64,000 bases of DNA from Chryseobacterium artocarpi (GTDB lineage Bacteria > Bacteroidota > Bacteroidia > Flavobacteriales > Weeksellaceae). This document shows, one piece after another, positions 40,564 to 48,126 of the stretch. Position 1 is the first letter of the stretch, and each line of letters starts with the position of its first letter. The stretch spans positions 606,501 to 670,500 of the forward strand of contig NZ_MAYH01000045.1 in NCBI RefSeq assembly GCF_001684975.1. The letters run 5' to 3'. The notes beneath the pieces are model-generated. The model did not search any database, was not told the origin of the DNA, and saw only the letters and a list, made by a program, of their open reading frames with translations. A program made the position numbers and the translations under genes.

Positions 40564-40645
40564 AATGTAACAGTTTACCAATGATAATTAAATACTATTC
40601 TTAAGGAATATAATTGTTACATTGCTATCTTGTTAGATTGGTAAA
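40564..40645. repeat. Interleaved inverted repeats upstream of moxR
   Basis: AATGTAAC (40564-40571) pairs with GTTACATT (40616-40623), and TTTACCAAT (40574-40582) pairs with ATTGGTAAA (40637-40645). The order A-B-A'-B' means the two stems cannot nest. The style (AATGTAAC, ACCAATG units) resembles the outer arms at 49684-49826, so it is probably a copy of a dispersed intergenic repeat. Confidence 0.6.
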
Positions 40646-40657
40646 TTAAATTTTATT

Positions 40658-41689
40658 ATGGAAAACCTTGATAACCCAAACACAGAAAATCAAACTTCTA
40701 TAAATCTCAATAAAAACGAAGAACAGTTTCAGTCGAGAATCGATATGATTGAACTTCGTGCGAGCCTGGATAAAGTAAAAACAGAGATAGGTAAAGTAAT
40801 AGTAGGACAGGAAAGCATGATCGAACATCTTCTTGCAGCCTTACTTTCCAATGGACACGTTCTTATTGAAGGGGTGCCCGGAGTAGCAAAAACAATTACG
40901 GCAAAACTATTGGCAAAAACCATCGATGTTGGTTTCAGCAGAATTCAGTTTACACCGGATCTTATGCCTTCTGATATCTTAGGAACATCGGTGTTCAGCA
41001 TGAAGAATTCAGAATTTGAATTTAAAAAAGGACCTATTTTCTCCAACTTTATACTGATTGATGAGATCAACAGGTCTCCGGCAAAAACTCAGGCTGCCTT
41101 ATTTGAGGTAATGGAAGAAAGACAGATTACAATGGATGGCAACCGCTATATCATGGAAGAACCTTTTCTTGTAGTCGCTACACAAAACCCAATTGAACAC
41201 GAAGGAACTTATAGACTTCCGGAAGCCCAGCTGGACCGTTTTCTTTTTAAAATAAATGTAGGATATCCTAATCTTGAGCAGGAAATAGCAATCATTAAAA
41301 ATCAACACGAAAGCAAAAGAGAAGATAAAACAGAAGTTGTCAATAAGGTAATCACAGCAGAACAGTTGAAAAACTATCAACATCTGGTAAAGGAAATCAT
41401 TGTGGAAACCCAATTGATGGAATACATTGCTAAGATTATTATCAACACAAGAGAAAATCAGTTCTTATATCTGGGAGCTTCACCAAGAGCATCATTAGCA
41501 CTTCTTACCGCTTCCAAAGCATTTGCAGCATTAAGAGGTAGAGATTTTGTAACCCCTGAAGATATTAAAGAAGCAAGCTATGCTGTATTAAGACACAGAG
41601 TCATTGTTTCTCCGGAAAGAGAAATGGAAGGATTGACAGCGGATGAAATTATCCGTCAAATATTAGAAGGAATTGAAATACCAAGATAG
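40658..41689 (+). CDS. MoxR-family AAA+ ATPase
   Basis: A 343-residue cytoplasmic AAA+ protein. Walker A is EGVPGVAKT, Walker B LIDEINRSPAKTQAALFEVMEE, sensor 1 VATQNPIEHEGTYRLPEAQLDRF, and the C-terminal lid has LGASPRASLALL. MoxR ATPases act as chaperones with VWA/DUF58 partners in envelope stress or metal insertion. Its TAG stop overlaps the left arm of the repeat bounding the inserted IVP gene, which separates it from its DUF58 partner by nearly 500 nt. Confidence 0.94.
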   Translation: MENLDNPNTENQTSINLNKNEEQFQSRIDMIELRASLDKVKTEIGKVIVGQESMIEHLLAALLSNGHVLIEGVPGVAKTITAKLLAKTIDVGFSRIQFTPDLMPSDILGTSVFSMKNSEFEFKKGPIFSNFILIDEINRSPAKTQAALFEVMEERQITMDGNRYIMEEPFLVVATQNPIEHEGTYRLPEAQLDRFLFKINVGYPNLEQEIAIIKNQHESKREDKTEVVNKVITAEQLKNYQHLVKEIIVETQLMEYIAKIIINTRENQFLYLGASPRASLALLTASKAFAALRGRDFVTPEDIKEASYAVLRHRVIVSPEREMEGLTADEIIRQILEGIEIPR

Positions 41690-42177
41690 GTTGCAGATAA
41701 TAGGTAGAAGGAGGCAGTAGATAGAGTGTAAAGTTTAATTAACGTACGAAATACTATATATGGCAAATTTTAAAGATCTTTTAGTTTGGCAGAAGTCTAT
41801 TGATTTTATTACTGAAATCTATAAGGCAACAGATACTTTTCCTAAGAATGAATTCTATGGATTAATATCACAGATCAGGAGAGCTGCAGTTTCTATACCG
41901 TCCAATATTGCTGAAGGAAATTCAAGAAGAAGTAAACCAGATTATCTACAATTTTTAAAAATATCAAGAGGAAGTTGTGCAGAAGTGGAAACTCAATTAA
42001 TAATTTCAAAAAATCTCAAATTTTTAAACGAAGAGGATTATTCAAAACTAAATGAAAGGCTAATAGAAATATCTAAAATGTTGAACGGATTAATTAATTC
42101 ACTACAATAATAACAATTGTGAAAAAGCTAATAAAAACCTTCAGGAACTAAAACCTATAATCTGCAACCTGTAACCT
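41688..42177. mobile_element. IVP/four-helix-bundle cassette bounded by inverted repeats
   Basis: AGGTTGCAGATAATAGGT (41688-41705) matches the reverse complement of ACCTATAATCTGCAACCT (42153-42170) at 17 of 18 positions. More degenerate AGGTAG/GTAACCT units lie inward and outward. Between the arms is a single S23/four-helix-bundle ORF. The unit fills the moxR-DUF58 gap exactly, from the moxR stop codon to 5 nt before the DUF58 start. There is no transposase, so it would have to move by help from elsewhere (inference). Confidence 0.6.
41760..42110 (+). CDS. Four-helix-bundle protein (23S rRNA intervening-sequence/S23 family)
   Basis: A 116-residue protein with the family signature: FKDLLVWQKSIDFITEIY at the N-terminus, FYGLISQIRRAAVSIPSNIAEGNSRRS in the middle, and the helical RGSCAEVETQLII segment. 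It belongs to the PF05635/TIGR02436 group, first described in 23S rRNA intervening sequences and related to the Avd accessory protein of diversity-generating retroelements. Here it lies between moxR and the DUF58 gene, bounded by inverted repeats. Function is unknown; RNA binding is likely (inference). Confidence 0.9.
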   Translation: MANFKDLLVWQKSIDFITEIYKATDTFPKNEFYGLISQIRRAAVSIPSNIAEGNSRRSKPDYLQFLKISRGSCAEVETQLIISKNLKFLNEEDYSKLNERLIEISKMLNGLINSLQ

Positions 42178-42182
42178 AAAAA

Positions 42183-43505
42183 ATGAAAAACTTATACATC
42201 AATACCCGCTTTTTCTTTACACTTATCGGAGTGGGAATACTCTATGTACTTGCATTTTTCTTTCCAGGATTAATGTGGGCAGCTCATATTGTACTGTTGA
42301 TTTGTTTTCTTGCTTTTATGGTAGATTGTTTACTTGTTTTTAATCAAAAGAATGCGTTACAGGCTCAAAGGATATTACCGGAAAAATTATCTAATGGTGA
42401 TGAAAACTTTGTAAAGATTGATATTAAAAATAATTACAGTTTTAAGATTACCACTAAGATTATTGATGAAATTCCCTTTCAGTTTCAGAAGAGAGATTTC
42501 CTGATTGAAAAAACTGTTCAGGCTGGAGCTAATACTTTCTTTCAATATACTTTGGAACCAAAAGAAAGAGGAGAATATCACTTTGGAAACTTAAATATTT
42601 ATGTCTCATCTCCATTAGGATTTGTTGCCAGAAGATTTACCTTTCAGAAAGATGCAATGTTACCGTCTTACCCATCTTTTATTCATCTCAGAAAATATGA
42701 ATTGATGGCATTGCAGAGTGAATTTATGCTGGGAGGAATCAAAAAGATCCGAAAACTGGGACATACCATGGAATTTGAGCAGATCAAAGACTATGTTCCG
42801 GGAGACGATATCAGAACGATCAACTGGAAAGCGACTTCAAAGACGAACCGATTAATGGTTAATCAGTTTCAGGATGAAAAATCACAGCGTATTTTTATGC
42901 TGATTGATAAAGGAAGAACCATGAAAATGCCTTTCAACGGGTTGAGTCTTTTGGACTATTCCATTAATGCAACGATGGCTTTGTCTCATATTATTCTACG
43001 AAAAGGAGATCGAGCAGGGATGATGACTTTCTCCAAAAAAGCAGAAAACAAAATTGCTGCAGACAATAAATCCGGACAGCTGAAAAAAATATCAGAAGCA
43101 CTTTATAATATTAAAACAGATTTCTTTGAAAGTGATTTCAACAGATTGTATCAGGATGTAAAATATACGATCAATCAACGGAGTCTTATTTTGCTTTTTA
43201 CCAATTTTGAAACATTGGACGGATTAAACCGCCAGTTGAAATATCTTCGCGGAATAGCAAAGAATCATCTCTTGGTTGTGGTGTTCTTTAAAAACTCAGA
43301 ATTACAGACTATGATCAACAAGAATCCCGAGAACATGCAGGAAATCTATGATGAAATTGTCGCAGAAAAATTTGAATTTGAAAAGAAACTCATCATTCAG
43401 GAGCTTCGTAAATATGGAATTTATACCGTTTATACTCTTCCTGAGAATTTGAATATTGACGTTATCAATAAATATTTGGAGATAAAAGCCAGAGGAATTT
43501 TATAA
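42183..43505 (+). CDS. DUF58-domain protein
   Basis: A 440-residue protein with two N-terminal transmembrane helices (about 9-50), a beta-rich region, and the DUF58 core HTMEFEQIKDYVPGDDIRTINWKA followed by a VWA-like fold (FMLIDKGRTMKMP, GDRAGMMTFS). DUF58 proteins pair with MoxR ATPases. The start codon lies 5 nt after the right repeat arm of the inserted cassette, so translation must use sequence brought or left by that insertion. Confidence 0.92.
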   Translation: MKNLYINTRFFFTLIGVGILYVLAFFFPGLMWAAHIVLLICFLAFMVDCLLVFNQKNALQAQRILPEKLSNGDENFVKIDIKNNYSFKITTKIIDEIPFQFQKRDFLIEKTVQAGANTFFQYTLEPKERGEYHFGNLNIYVSSPLGFVARRFTFQKDAMLPSYPSFIHLRKYELMALQSEFMLGGIKKIRKLGHTMEFEQIKDYVPGDDIRTINWKATSKTNRLMVNQFQDEKSQRIFMLIDKGRTMKMPFNGLSLLDYSINATMALSHIILRKGDRAGMMTFSKKAENKIAADNKSGQLKKISEALYNIKTDFFESDFNRLYQDVKYTINQRSLILLFTNFETLDGLNRQLKYLRGIAKNHLLVVVFFKNSELQTMINKNPENMQEIYDEIVAEKFEFEKKLIIQELRKYGIYTVYTLPENLNIDVINKYLEIKARGIL

Positions 43506-43528
43506 TTTTGCAGGAATAATAAGCAACA

Positions 43529-43948
43529 ATGAAAATAACACTTAACAGAATAAACGACGATTTTTTATTTGAATGCACAAATGGGCAGGGAAATTCTATC
43601 CTTTTGGACAATACTTCTCAGCCGGGAGCTAAAGGAGTTTCTCCAATGGAAAGCGTATTGATGGCAGTAGCAGGATGCAGCGGAATAGATGTGGTATCCA
43701 TTTTAAAGAAACAACGTCAGGATATTAAAAGCTTTCAGGCAGAAGTAGAAGGAGAGAGAGTTCAAGTAGATGATGCAAAACCTTTTAAAGCTATTAAAGT
43801 GAAATTTCTTTTAGAAGGAGAAATTGACCCGAAGAAAGCGTTAAAAGCAGCAGAGTTATCTTTTGAAAAATATTGTTCTGTATCAAAAACATTGGAACCC
43901 AACGTAGAAATAGGATACGAAGTATTCGTTAACGGAGAAAAGATTTAA
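43529..43948 (+). CDS. OsmC-family protein
   Basis: A 139-residue protein with the OsmC fold: GAKGVSPMESVLMAVAGCSGIDVVSIL (redox Cys region) and LSFEKYCSVSKTLEPNVEIGYEV (second Cys). OsmC/Ohr proteins reduce organic hydroperoxides; this sequence is closer to the general OsmC/YhfA group than to Ohr. It follows the DUF58 gene by 23 nt and ends at an intrinsic terminator. Confidence 0.92.
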   Translation: MKITLNRINDDFLFECTNGQGNSILLDNTSQPGAKGVSPMESVLMAVAGCSGIDVVSILKKQRQDIKSFQAEVEGERVQVDDAKPFKAIKVKFLLEGEIDPKKALKAAELSFEKYCSVSKTLEPNVEIGYEVFVNGEKI

Positions 43949-43956
43949 AACTATAG

Positions 43957-43987
43957 ATGAGGCTTTTAAGCCTCATTTTTTATTTTG
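43957..43987 (+). terminator. Intrinsic terminator after the OsmC gene
   Basis: ATGAGGCTT (43957-43965) pairs with AAGCCTCAT (43968-43976), followed by TTTTTATTTTG. Confidence 0.9.
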
Positions 43988-44015
43988 TCACGAATGCACG
44001 AATGTTTTTATTAAA
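43988..44015. repeat. CACGAATG-type short repeat
   Basis: CACGAATGCACGAATG is a direct repeat of CACGAATG within the gap between the OsmC and glucosidase genes. Motifs of this kind recur in intergenic DNA of many flavobacteria (from memory). No gene is present. Confidence 0.45.
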
Positions 44016-44070
44016 ACCTTTCAACATTAACTTATAAAGTTTTAATAGCAGAATAATATTTAACATTCCC

Positions 44071-44124
44071 AAAAACTATGTACCTATGTGGTTATATTTT
44101 TTACAACATAGGTACATAGTTTTT
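44071..44124. repeat. 19-bp perfect inverted repeat
   Basis: AAAAACTATGTACCTATGT (44071-44089) is the exact reverse complement of ACATAGGTACATAGTTTTT (44106-44124) with a 16-nt loop. It is more extensive than a terminator needs and lies midway between two real terminators, so it is likely a dispersed repeat of the CATAGGTACATAG type or a small structured RNA. Confidence 0.8.
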
Positions 44125-44177
44125 ACAGAAATAAAATTATTTGGGAATTAGTGGCAAAGAAATAGTGTACAAAAAAG

Positions 44178-44206
44178 AAACCGGATAAAATATCCGGTTT
44201 TTATTG
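44178..44206 (-). terminator. Terminator of the glucosidase gene
   Basis: AAACCGGATA and TATCCGGTTT (44178-44200) form a 10-bp stem around AAA. On the minus strand it is followed by TTTCTTTTTTG, and on the plus strand by TTTTTATT, so it can act in both directions. Confidence 0.9.
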
Positions 44207-44210
44207 TTTA

Positions 44211-46826
44211 CTAGAAGGTAAGTCTAGGTTTTATCAATTTCGCCACAGTGGCTGTCCAGCCTGTTTGGTGAGAAGCTCCTACACCACGCCCGTTATCCCC
44301 ATGAAAATATTCAAAGAAAGTAATATAGTCTCTAAAATGCTCATCATAATTGAATTTTGGGTTTCCTCCATTAAAGGCACGCTGACCATTTTCATCCCTT
44401 AAGAAAATAGAACAAAGTCGTTTGCTGATATTCTGAGCCACTTCATCCAAATTTTTCTTGTCTCCACTTCCCGTTGGGAGTTCTACTTTTAGACTATTTC
44501 CATAATAGTAATGAAAACGCTGTAGACTTTCTACGATCAGAAAATTGATAGGAAACCAGATCGGTCCGCGCCAGTTACTATTTCCACCAAACATGCGGCT
44601 ATCACTTTCCGCAGGAGTATAATACACTACGTTTTCATTACCATGAACCGAGAACACAAACGGATTTTCTTCATATACTTTAGACATTGCACGAATTCCG
44701 TAAGAACTTAAAAACTCTTTTTCATCAAGCATTCTCGATAAAACTTTTGTTAATCTGTTTTTACGAAGAATACTCATCAGATGTTTTCTGCCTTGCCCTT
44801 CTTCATCCCAATGAGAAACCAATTTTGTCAGTTCCGGTTTATTTTTTAAGATCCATTCCATTCTGGTTTTGAAATTCGGCATCTTTTCCAAAAGGCGGTG
44901 ATCTACAATTTCAACAGCAAAAAGAGGAATTAATCCAACAATACTTCTTAATCGTAAAGAAACACTATTTCCGTTTCCAAGTTGAAGAACATCATAGAAA
45001 AATCCATCTTCCTCATTCCATAATCCTTTTGTTCCTTCACCCAGATTTTCCATAGCTTCCGCGATATACAGATAATGTTCAAAGAACTTTATCGCCATAT
45101 CTTCATATACCTGATAATACTGAGCCAGTTCCATAGCAATTCGCATCATATTCAGTGCATACATTGCCATCCAGCTGGTTCCGTCTGCCTGTTCAAGATA
45201 CTGTCCATCTTCTAAAACCATATTTCGGTCGAAAGCACCGATATTATCTAGTCCAAGGAAGCCTCCCCCAAATATATTCTTCCCATTTTTATCCTTTCTG
45301 TTCACCCACCAGGTAAAATTCAAAAGAAGTTTCTGGAAGACTTTTTCTAGGAATAATAAATCTGGTTTTCCATTATTCTTTTCATCGATCTTAAAAACTC
45401 TGAAGCAAGACCAAGCATGTACAGGCGGATTTACGTCACTCATATTCCATTCATAGGCTGGCAGCTGCCCGTTAGGATGCATATACCATTCCTTGGTAAG
45501 AAGTAAAAGTTGACCTTTGGCAAATTCTGCATCAATGATAGATAAAGGAACACAGTGGAAAGCAAGATCCCAGGTTGCGTACCATGGATATTCCCATTTA
45601 TCGGGCATGGAAATAATATCTTTATTGTGAAGATGGTTCCATTCCGTATTTCTTACATATTCATTAAAGTTTCTTGGAGCTTCAAAATTAGGATCACCTT
45701 TCAGCCATTTTCCTATATTGTAGTGGTAAAACTGTTTATTCCAAAGAAGTCCGGCAAAAGCTTGTCTCTGAACATTTTTTTCATCTTCATTCGTCGTATC
45801 ATTTTGAACTTCATTGTAAAATTCTTCGGCTTCGGCTTTTCTGGTATTAAAAATCTCATCAAAACTTTCAAAAGGTTCAGCAGTGGCTTCAGGGCAAAAT
45901 CTGAATTCAAAAGTTTCAGATTGTCCGGCACCAATTATTTCATCAATTAAAAAAGAAGCTTTTGTTCCTCTTTCTTCAGGGTTTACCGTATTGCTATGAT
46001 GAATGATAAAATTATTGATACCATCCTTAAAGTAACTATTTTCAGCCTGAGGAGCTCCATACAGCTTAGGGGTATTGGTTTCATTTTCGCAAAATACCCT
46101 TTGATTATTATCCTTTCTTGAATAAAACTTCTTGATAGAAATACTGTCGTGCTCAATATTAATACTTCCGTCATGTGAAGCAAACATTTCAGCTTTATAA
46201 GTGTTGTAACCCCATTTCCAGTTATTTCTGAACCATGCCGTTGGTGCAACTACAATAGGTGCGTCCTGCTGACTTCGGTTACAAACTGTTACTCTTGCGA
46301 GAATATCATTGTGATCCGCTTTACAGTATTCTATGAAAATATCAAAATAAGCGTCATTATCAAATATCCCAGTATCAAAAATCTCATATTCAGGTTCCTG
46401 CTTACTACGTCTTCCGTTTTCCGCTACCAGTTCATCATATGGAAATTCATTGATCGGATACTTATAAACCATCTTCATATAGCTATGAGTAGGTGTATTA
46501 TCCAGATAATAGAAAATTTCCTTGATGTCTTCACCATGATTTCCCTGAGGATTGCTCAATCCGAAGAAGCGCTCTTTGACAATTTTATCCTTTTTATTCC
46601 AAAACGAAAAGGCAAAACAAAAAAGTTGTTTTACATCAGACATTCCGGCAATACCTTCTTCTCCCCAACGGTAAGTATAGCTTTCGGCATTATTATGATT
46701 AGTATAGTTCCACGCATTTCCATCGGAACTGTAGTCCTCACGTACATTTCCCCATTGACGGTTACTTACATAAGGTCCCCAGTTTTTCCATTTGGTATCT
46801 TGTAATCTTTCCTTTTCGGCGATCAT
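44211..46826 (-). CDS. GH63-like glucosidase (MGH1-type)
   Basis: An 871-residue cytoplasmic protein beginning KERLQDTKWKNWGPYVSNRQWG with the N-terminal GEDIKEIFYYLDNTPTHSYMKM region and a C-terminal (alpha/alpha)6 barrel with WYATWDLAFHCVPL, GTSWMAMYALNMM and NWRGPIWFPINFLI. These fit the GH63/mannosyl-oligosaccharide-glucosidase-like family of bacteria. The substrate is probably a short alpha-glucoside, perhaps glucosylglycerate- or trehalose-related (inference). It is a single gene, divergent from the methionine regulon. Confidence 0.87.
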   Translation of the reverse strand: MIAEKERLQDTKWKNWGPYVSNRQWGNVREDYSSDGNAWNYTNHNNAESYTYRWGEEGIAGMSDVKQLFCFAFSFWNKKDKIVKERFFGLSNPQGNHGEDIKEIFYYLDNTPTHSYMKMVYKYPINEFPYDELVAENGRRSKQEPEYEIFDTGIFDNDAYFDIFIEYCKADHNDILARVTVCNRSQQDAPIVVAPTAWFRNNWKWGYNTYKAEMFASHDGSINIEHDSISIKKFYSRKDNNQRVFCENETNTPKLYGAPQAENSYFKDGINNFIIHHSNTVNPEERGTKASFLIDEIIGAGQSETFEFRFCPEATAEPFESFDEIFNTRKAEAEEFYNEVQNDTTNEDEKNVQRQAFAGLLWNKQFYHYNIGKWLKGDPNFEAPRNFNEYVRNTEWNHLHNKDIISMPDKWEYPWYATWDLAFHCVPLSIIDAEFAKGQLLLLTKEWYMHPNGQLPAYEWNMSDVNPPVHAWSCFRVFKIDEKNNGKPDLLFLEKVFQKLLLNFTWWVNRKDKNGKNIFGGGFLGLDNIGAFDRNMVLEDGQYLEQADGTSWMAMYALNMMRIAMELAQYYQVYEDMAIKFFEHYLYIAEAMENLGEGTKGLWNEEDGFFYDVLQLGNGNSVSLRLRSIVGLIPLFAVEIVDHRLLEKMPNFKTRMEWILKNKPELTKLVSHWDEEGQGRKHLMSILRKNRLTKVLSRMLDEKEFLSSYGIRAMSKVYEENPFVFSVHGNENVVYYTPAESDSRMFGGNSNWRGPIWFPINFLIVESLQRFHYYYGNSLKVELPTGSGDKKNLDEVAQNISKRLCSIFLRDENGQRAFNGGNPKFNYDEHFRDYITFFEYFHGDNGRGVGASHQTGWTATVAKLIKPRLTF

Positions 46827-46957
46827 ATGTCATCATTTTTCAATACGAAGTTAGTTTTTTTGTAAAATAATTCCAATTCCTTCTATCTGAATAATAATTA
46901 ATATACCTTTGGAATAGTTGTGTTTAAGGGCTTTTTAAAATATTAAATTAATTTTTT

Positions 46958-46987
46958 TTTGATTTTAAAAGAAAAGAACTACCTTTG
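46958..46987 (+). promoter_or_regulatory. Promoter of the SAM-riboswitch methionine operon
   Basis: TTTG at 46958-46961, 18 nt, then TACCTTTG at 46980-46987 fits the Bacteroidota promoter well. It lies 30 nt before the riboswitch. Confidence 0.75.
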
Positions 46988-47016
46988 CATCATTCGTTCA
47001 TTCAAATATTGAAAAT

Positions 47017-47121
47017 GTTATCAAGAAAGGTTGAGGGATTAGACCCTATGAAACCTTAGCAACCCTTTGCGCAAGCAAAGAAGGTGCTACGTTCTACCAA
47101 AGTAATTTTTGGACAGATAAC
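47017..47121 (+). ncRNA. SAM-I (S-box) riboswitch
   Basis: The conserved S-box core is readable: GTTATCAAGAAAGGTTGAGG, then GATTAGACCCTATGAAACC, TAGCAACC, AAGGTGCTACGTTC and GGACAGATAAC, with P1 formed by GTTATC (47017-47022) and GATAAC (47116-47121). SAM binding should turn down the downstream met genes. No classical terminator with a U-run is evident between it and the TTG start at 47184, so control may act on translation (inference). Confidence 0.93.
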
Positions 47122-47183
47122 TTACTGAAGTTCTTTTCAGCCATTTCCTGTGGCATTTTCAATTGTATTAAAATATAATAGAA

Positions 47184-48122
47184 TTGAAAACAGAACTAAA
47201 CTATATTAATCTTTCGTATCAAACCTATTCCCAAAAGGAATACAATATCTCGTTGAGCTATGAGCTTTTCGGGAAAGACCTGTTTACGGCTCCCATCATT
47301 TTGATTAACCATGCTTTAACCGGAAATTCAACAGTATCTGGTGATAAAGGATGGTGGAAACAATTGGTAGGAAACAATCAGATCGTTGATACAAATAAAT
47401 ACACAGTTCTGTGTTTCAACATTCCAGGAAACGGATACGATCATTTTTTAATTGAAGATTATGAAGATTTCACGCCTTCAGATATAGCCAATATATTTCT
47501 GAAAGGATTAGAGGCTTTACATATCAAAAAACTATACGCCATTATTGGAGGTTCCCTTGGTGGAGGAATCGCTTGGGAAATGTTGGCAAAACAACCCAAG
47601 CTTGCAGAAATTTTTATTCCTATTGCCTGCGATTACAGAACACATGATTGGCTTCATGCACAGTGTCTGGTTCAGAAATTTTTATTGAATGATAAAGATG
47701 AGCCATTACAGAAAGCAAGAATCCATGCGATGCTGTGTTATAGAACTCCTGAGTCACTTAACGACAGATTTCAAAATAAATACAATCAGGATAAACAACG
47801 GCTAGAATCCGAAGATTGGCTGATTTATCACGGTAACGCACTTAACGAAAGGTTTAGTTTACAAGCGTACAAGCTGATGAATCATTTGCTGATGAATATA
47901 AATACTGATGAAACAGCTTTGGAGAGTATAGAGGCACGAATGCACATGATCTCTGTAGATACAGACCTTTTTTTTTCAGCTTCTGAAATCCGAATGTGTT
48001 TTGAGAAATTAAAAGAGAGAAAGAAGGATGTTTCTTACCACGAGATCCAATCTATACACGGGCACGATGCCTTCCTAATGGAATATCAACAATTAAATAA
48101 TATCATAAAAAACATTTTATAA
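47184..48122 (+). CDS. metX: Homoserine O-acetyltransferase
   Basis: A 312-residue alpha/beta-hydrolase-fold enzyme that acylates homoserine for methionine synthesis. Motifs are ILINHALTGNSTVSGD near the N-terminus, GGSLGGGIAWEML with the nucleophilic Ser, SVDTDLFFS with the Asp, and HGHDAFLME with the His. The only usable start for the conserved N-terminus is TTG at 47184. It is shorter than many MetX (about 350-380). It is the first gene after the SAM-I riboswitch. Confidence 0.93.
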   Translation: MKTELNYINLSYQTYSQKEYNISLSYELFGKDLFTAPIILINHALTGNSTVSGDKGWWKQLVGNNQIVDTNKYTVLCFNIPGNGYDHFLIEDYEDFTPSDIANIFLKGLEALHIKKLYAIIGGSLGGGIAWEMLAKQPKLAEIFIPIACDYRTHDWLHAQCLVQKFLLNDKDEPLQKARIHAMLCYRTPESLNDRFQNKYNQDKQRLESEDWLIYHGNALNERFSLQAYKLMNHLLMNINTDETALESIEARMHMISVDTDLFFSASEIRMCFEKLKERKKDVSYHEIQSIHGHDAFLMEYQQLNNIIKNIL

Positions 48123-48126
48123 AGTA

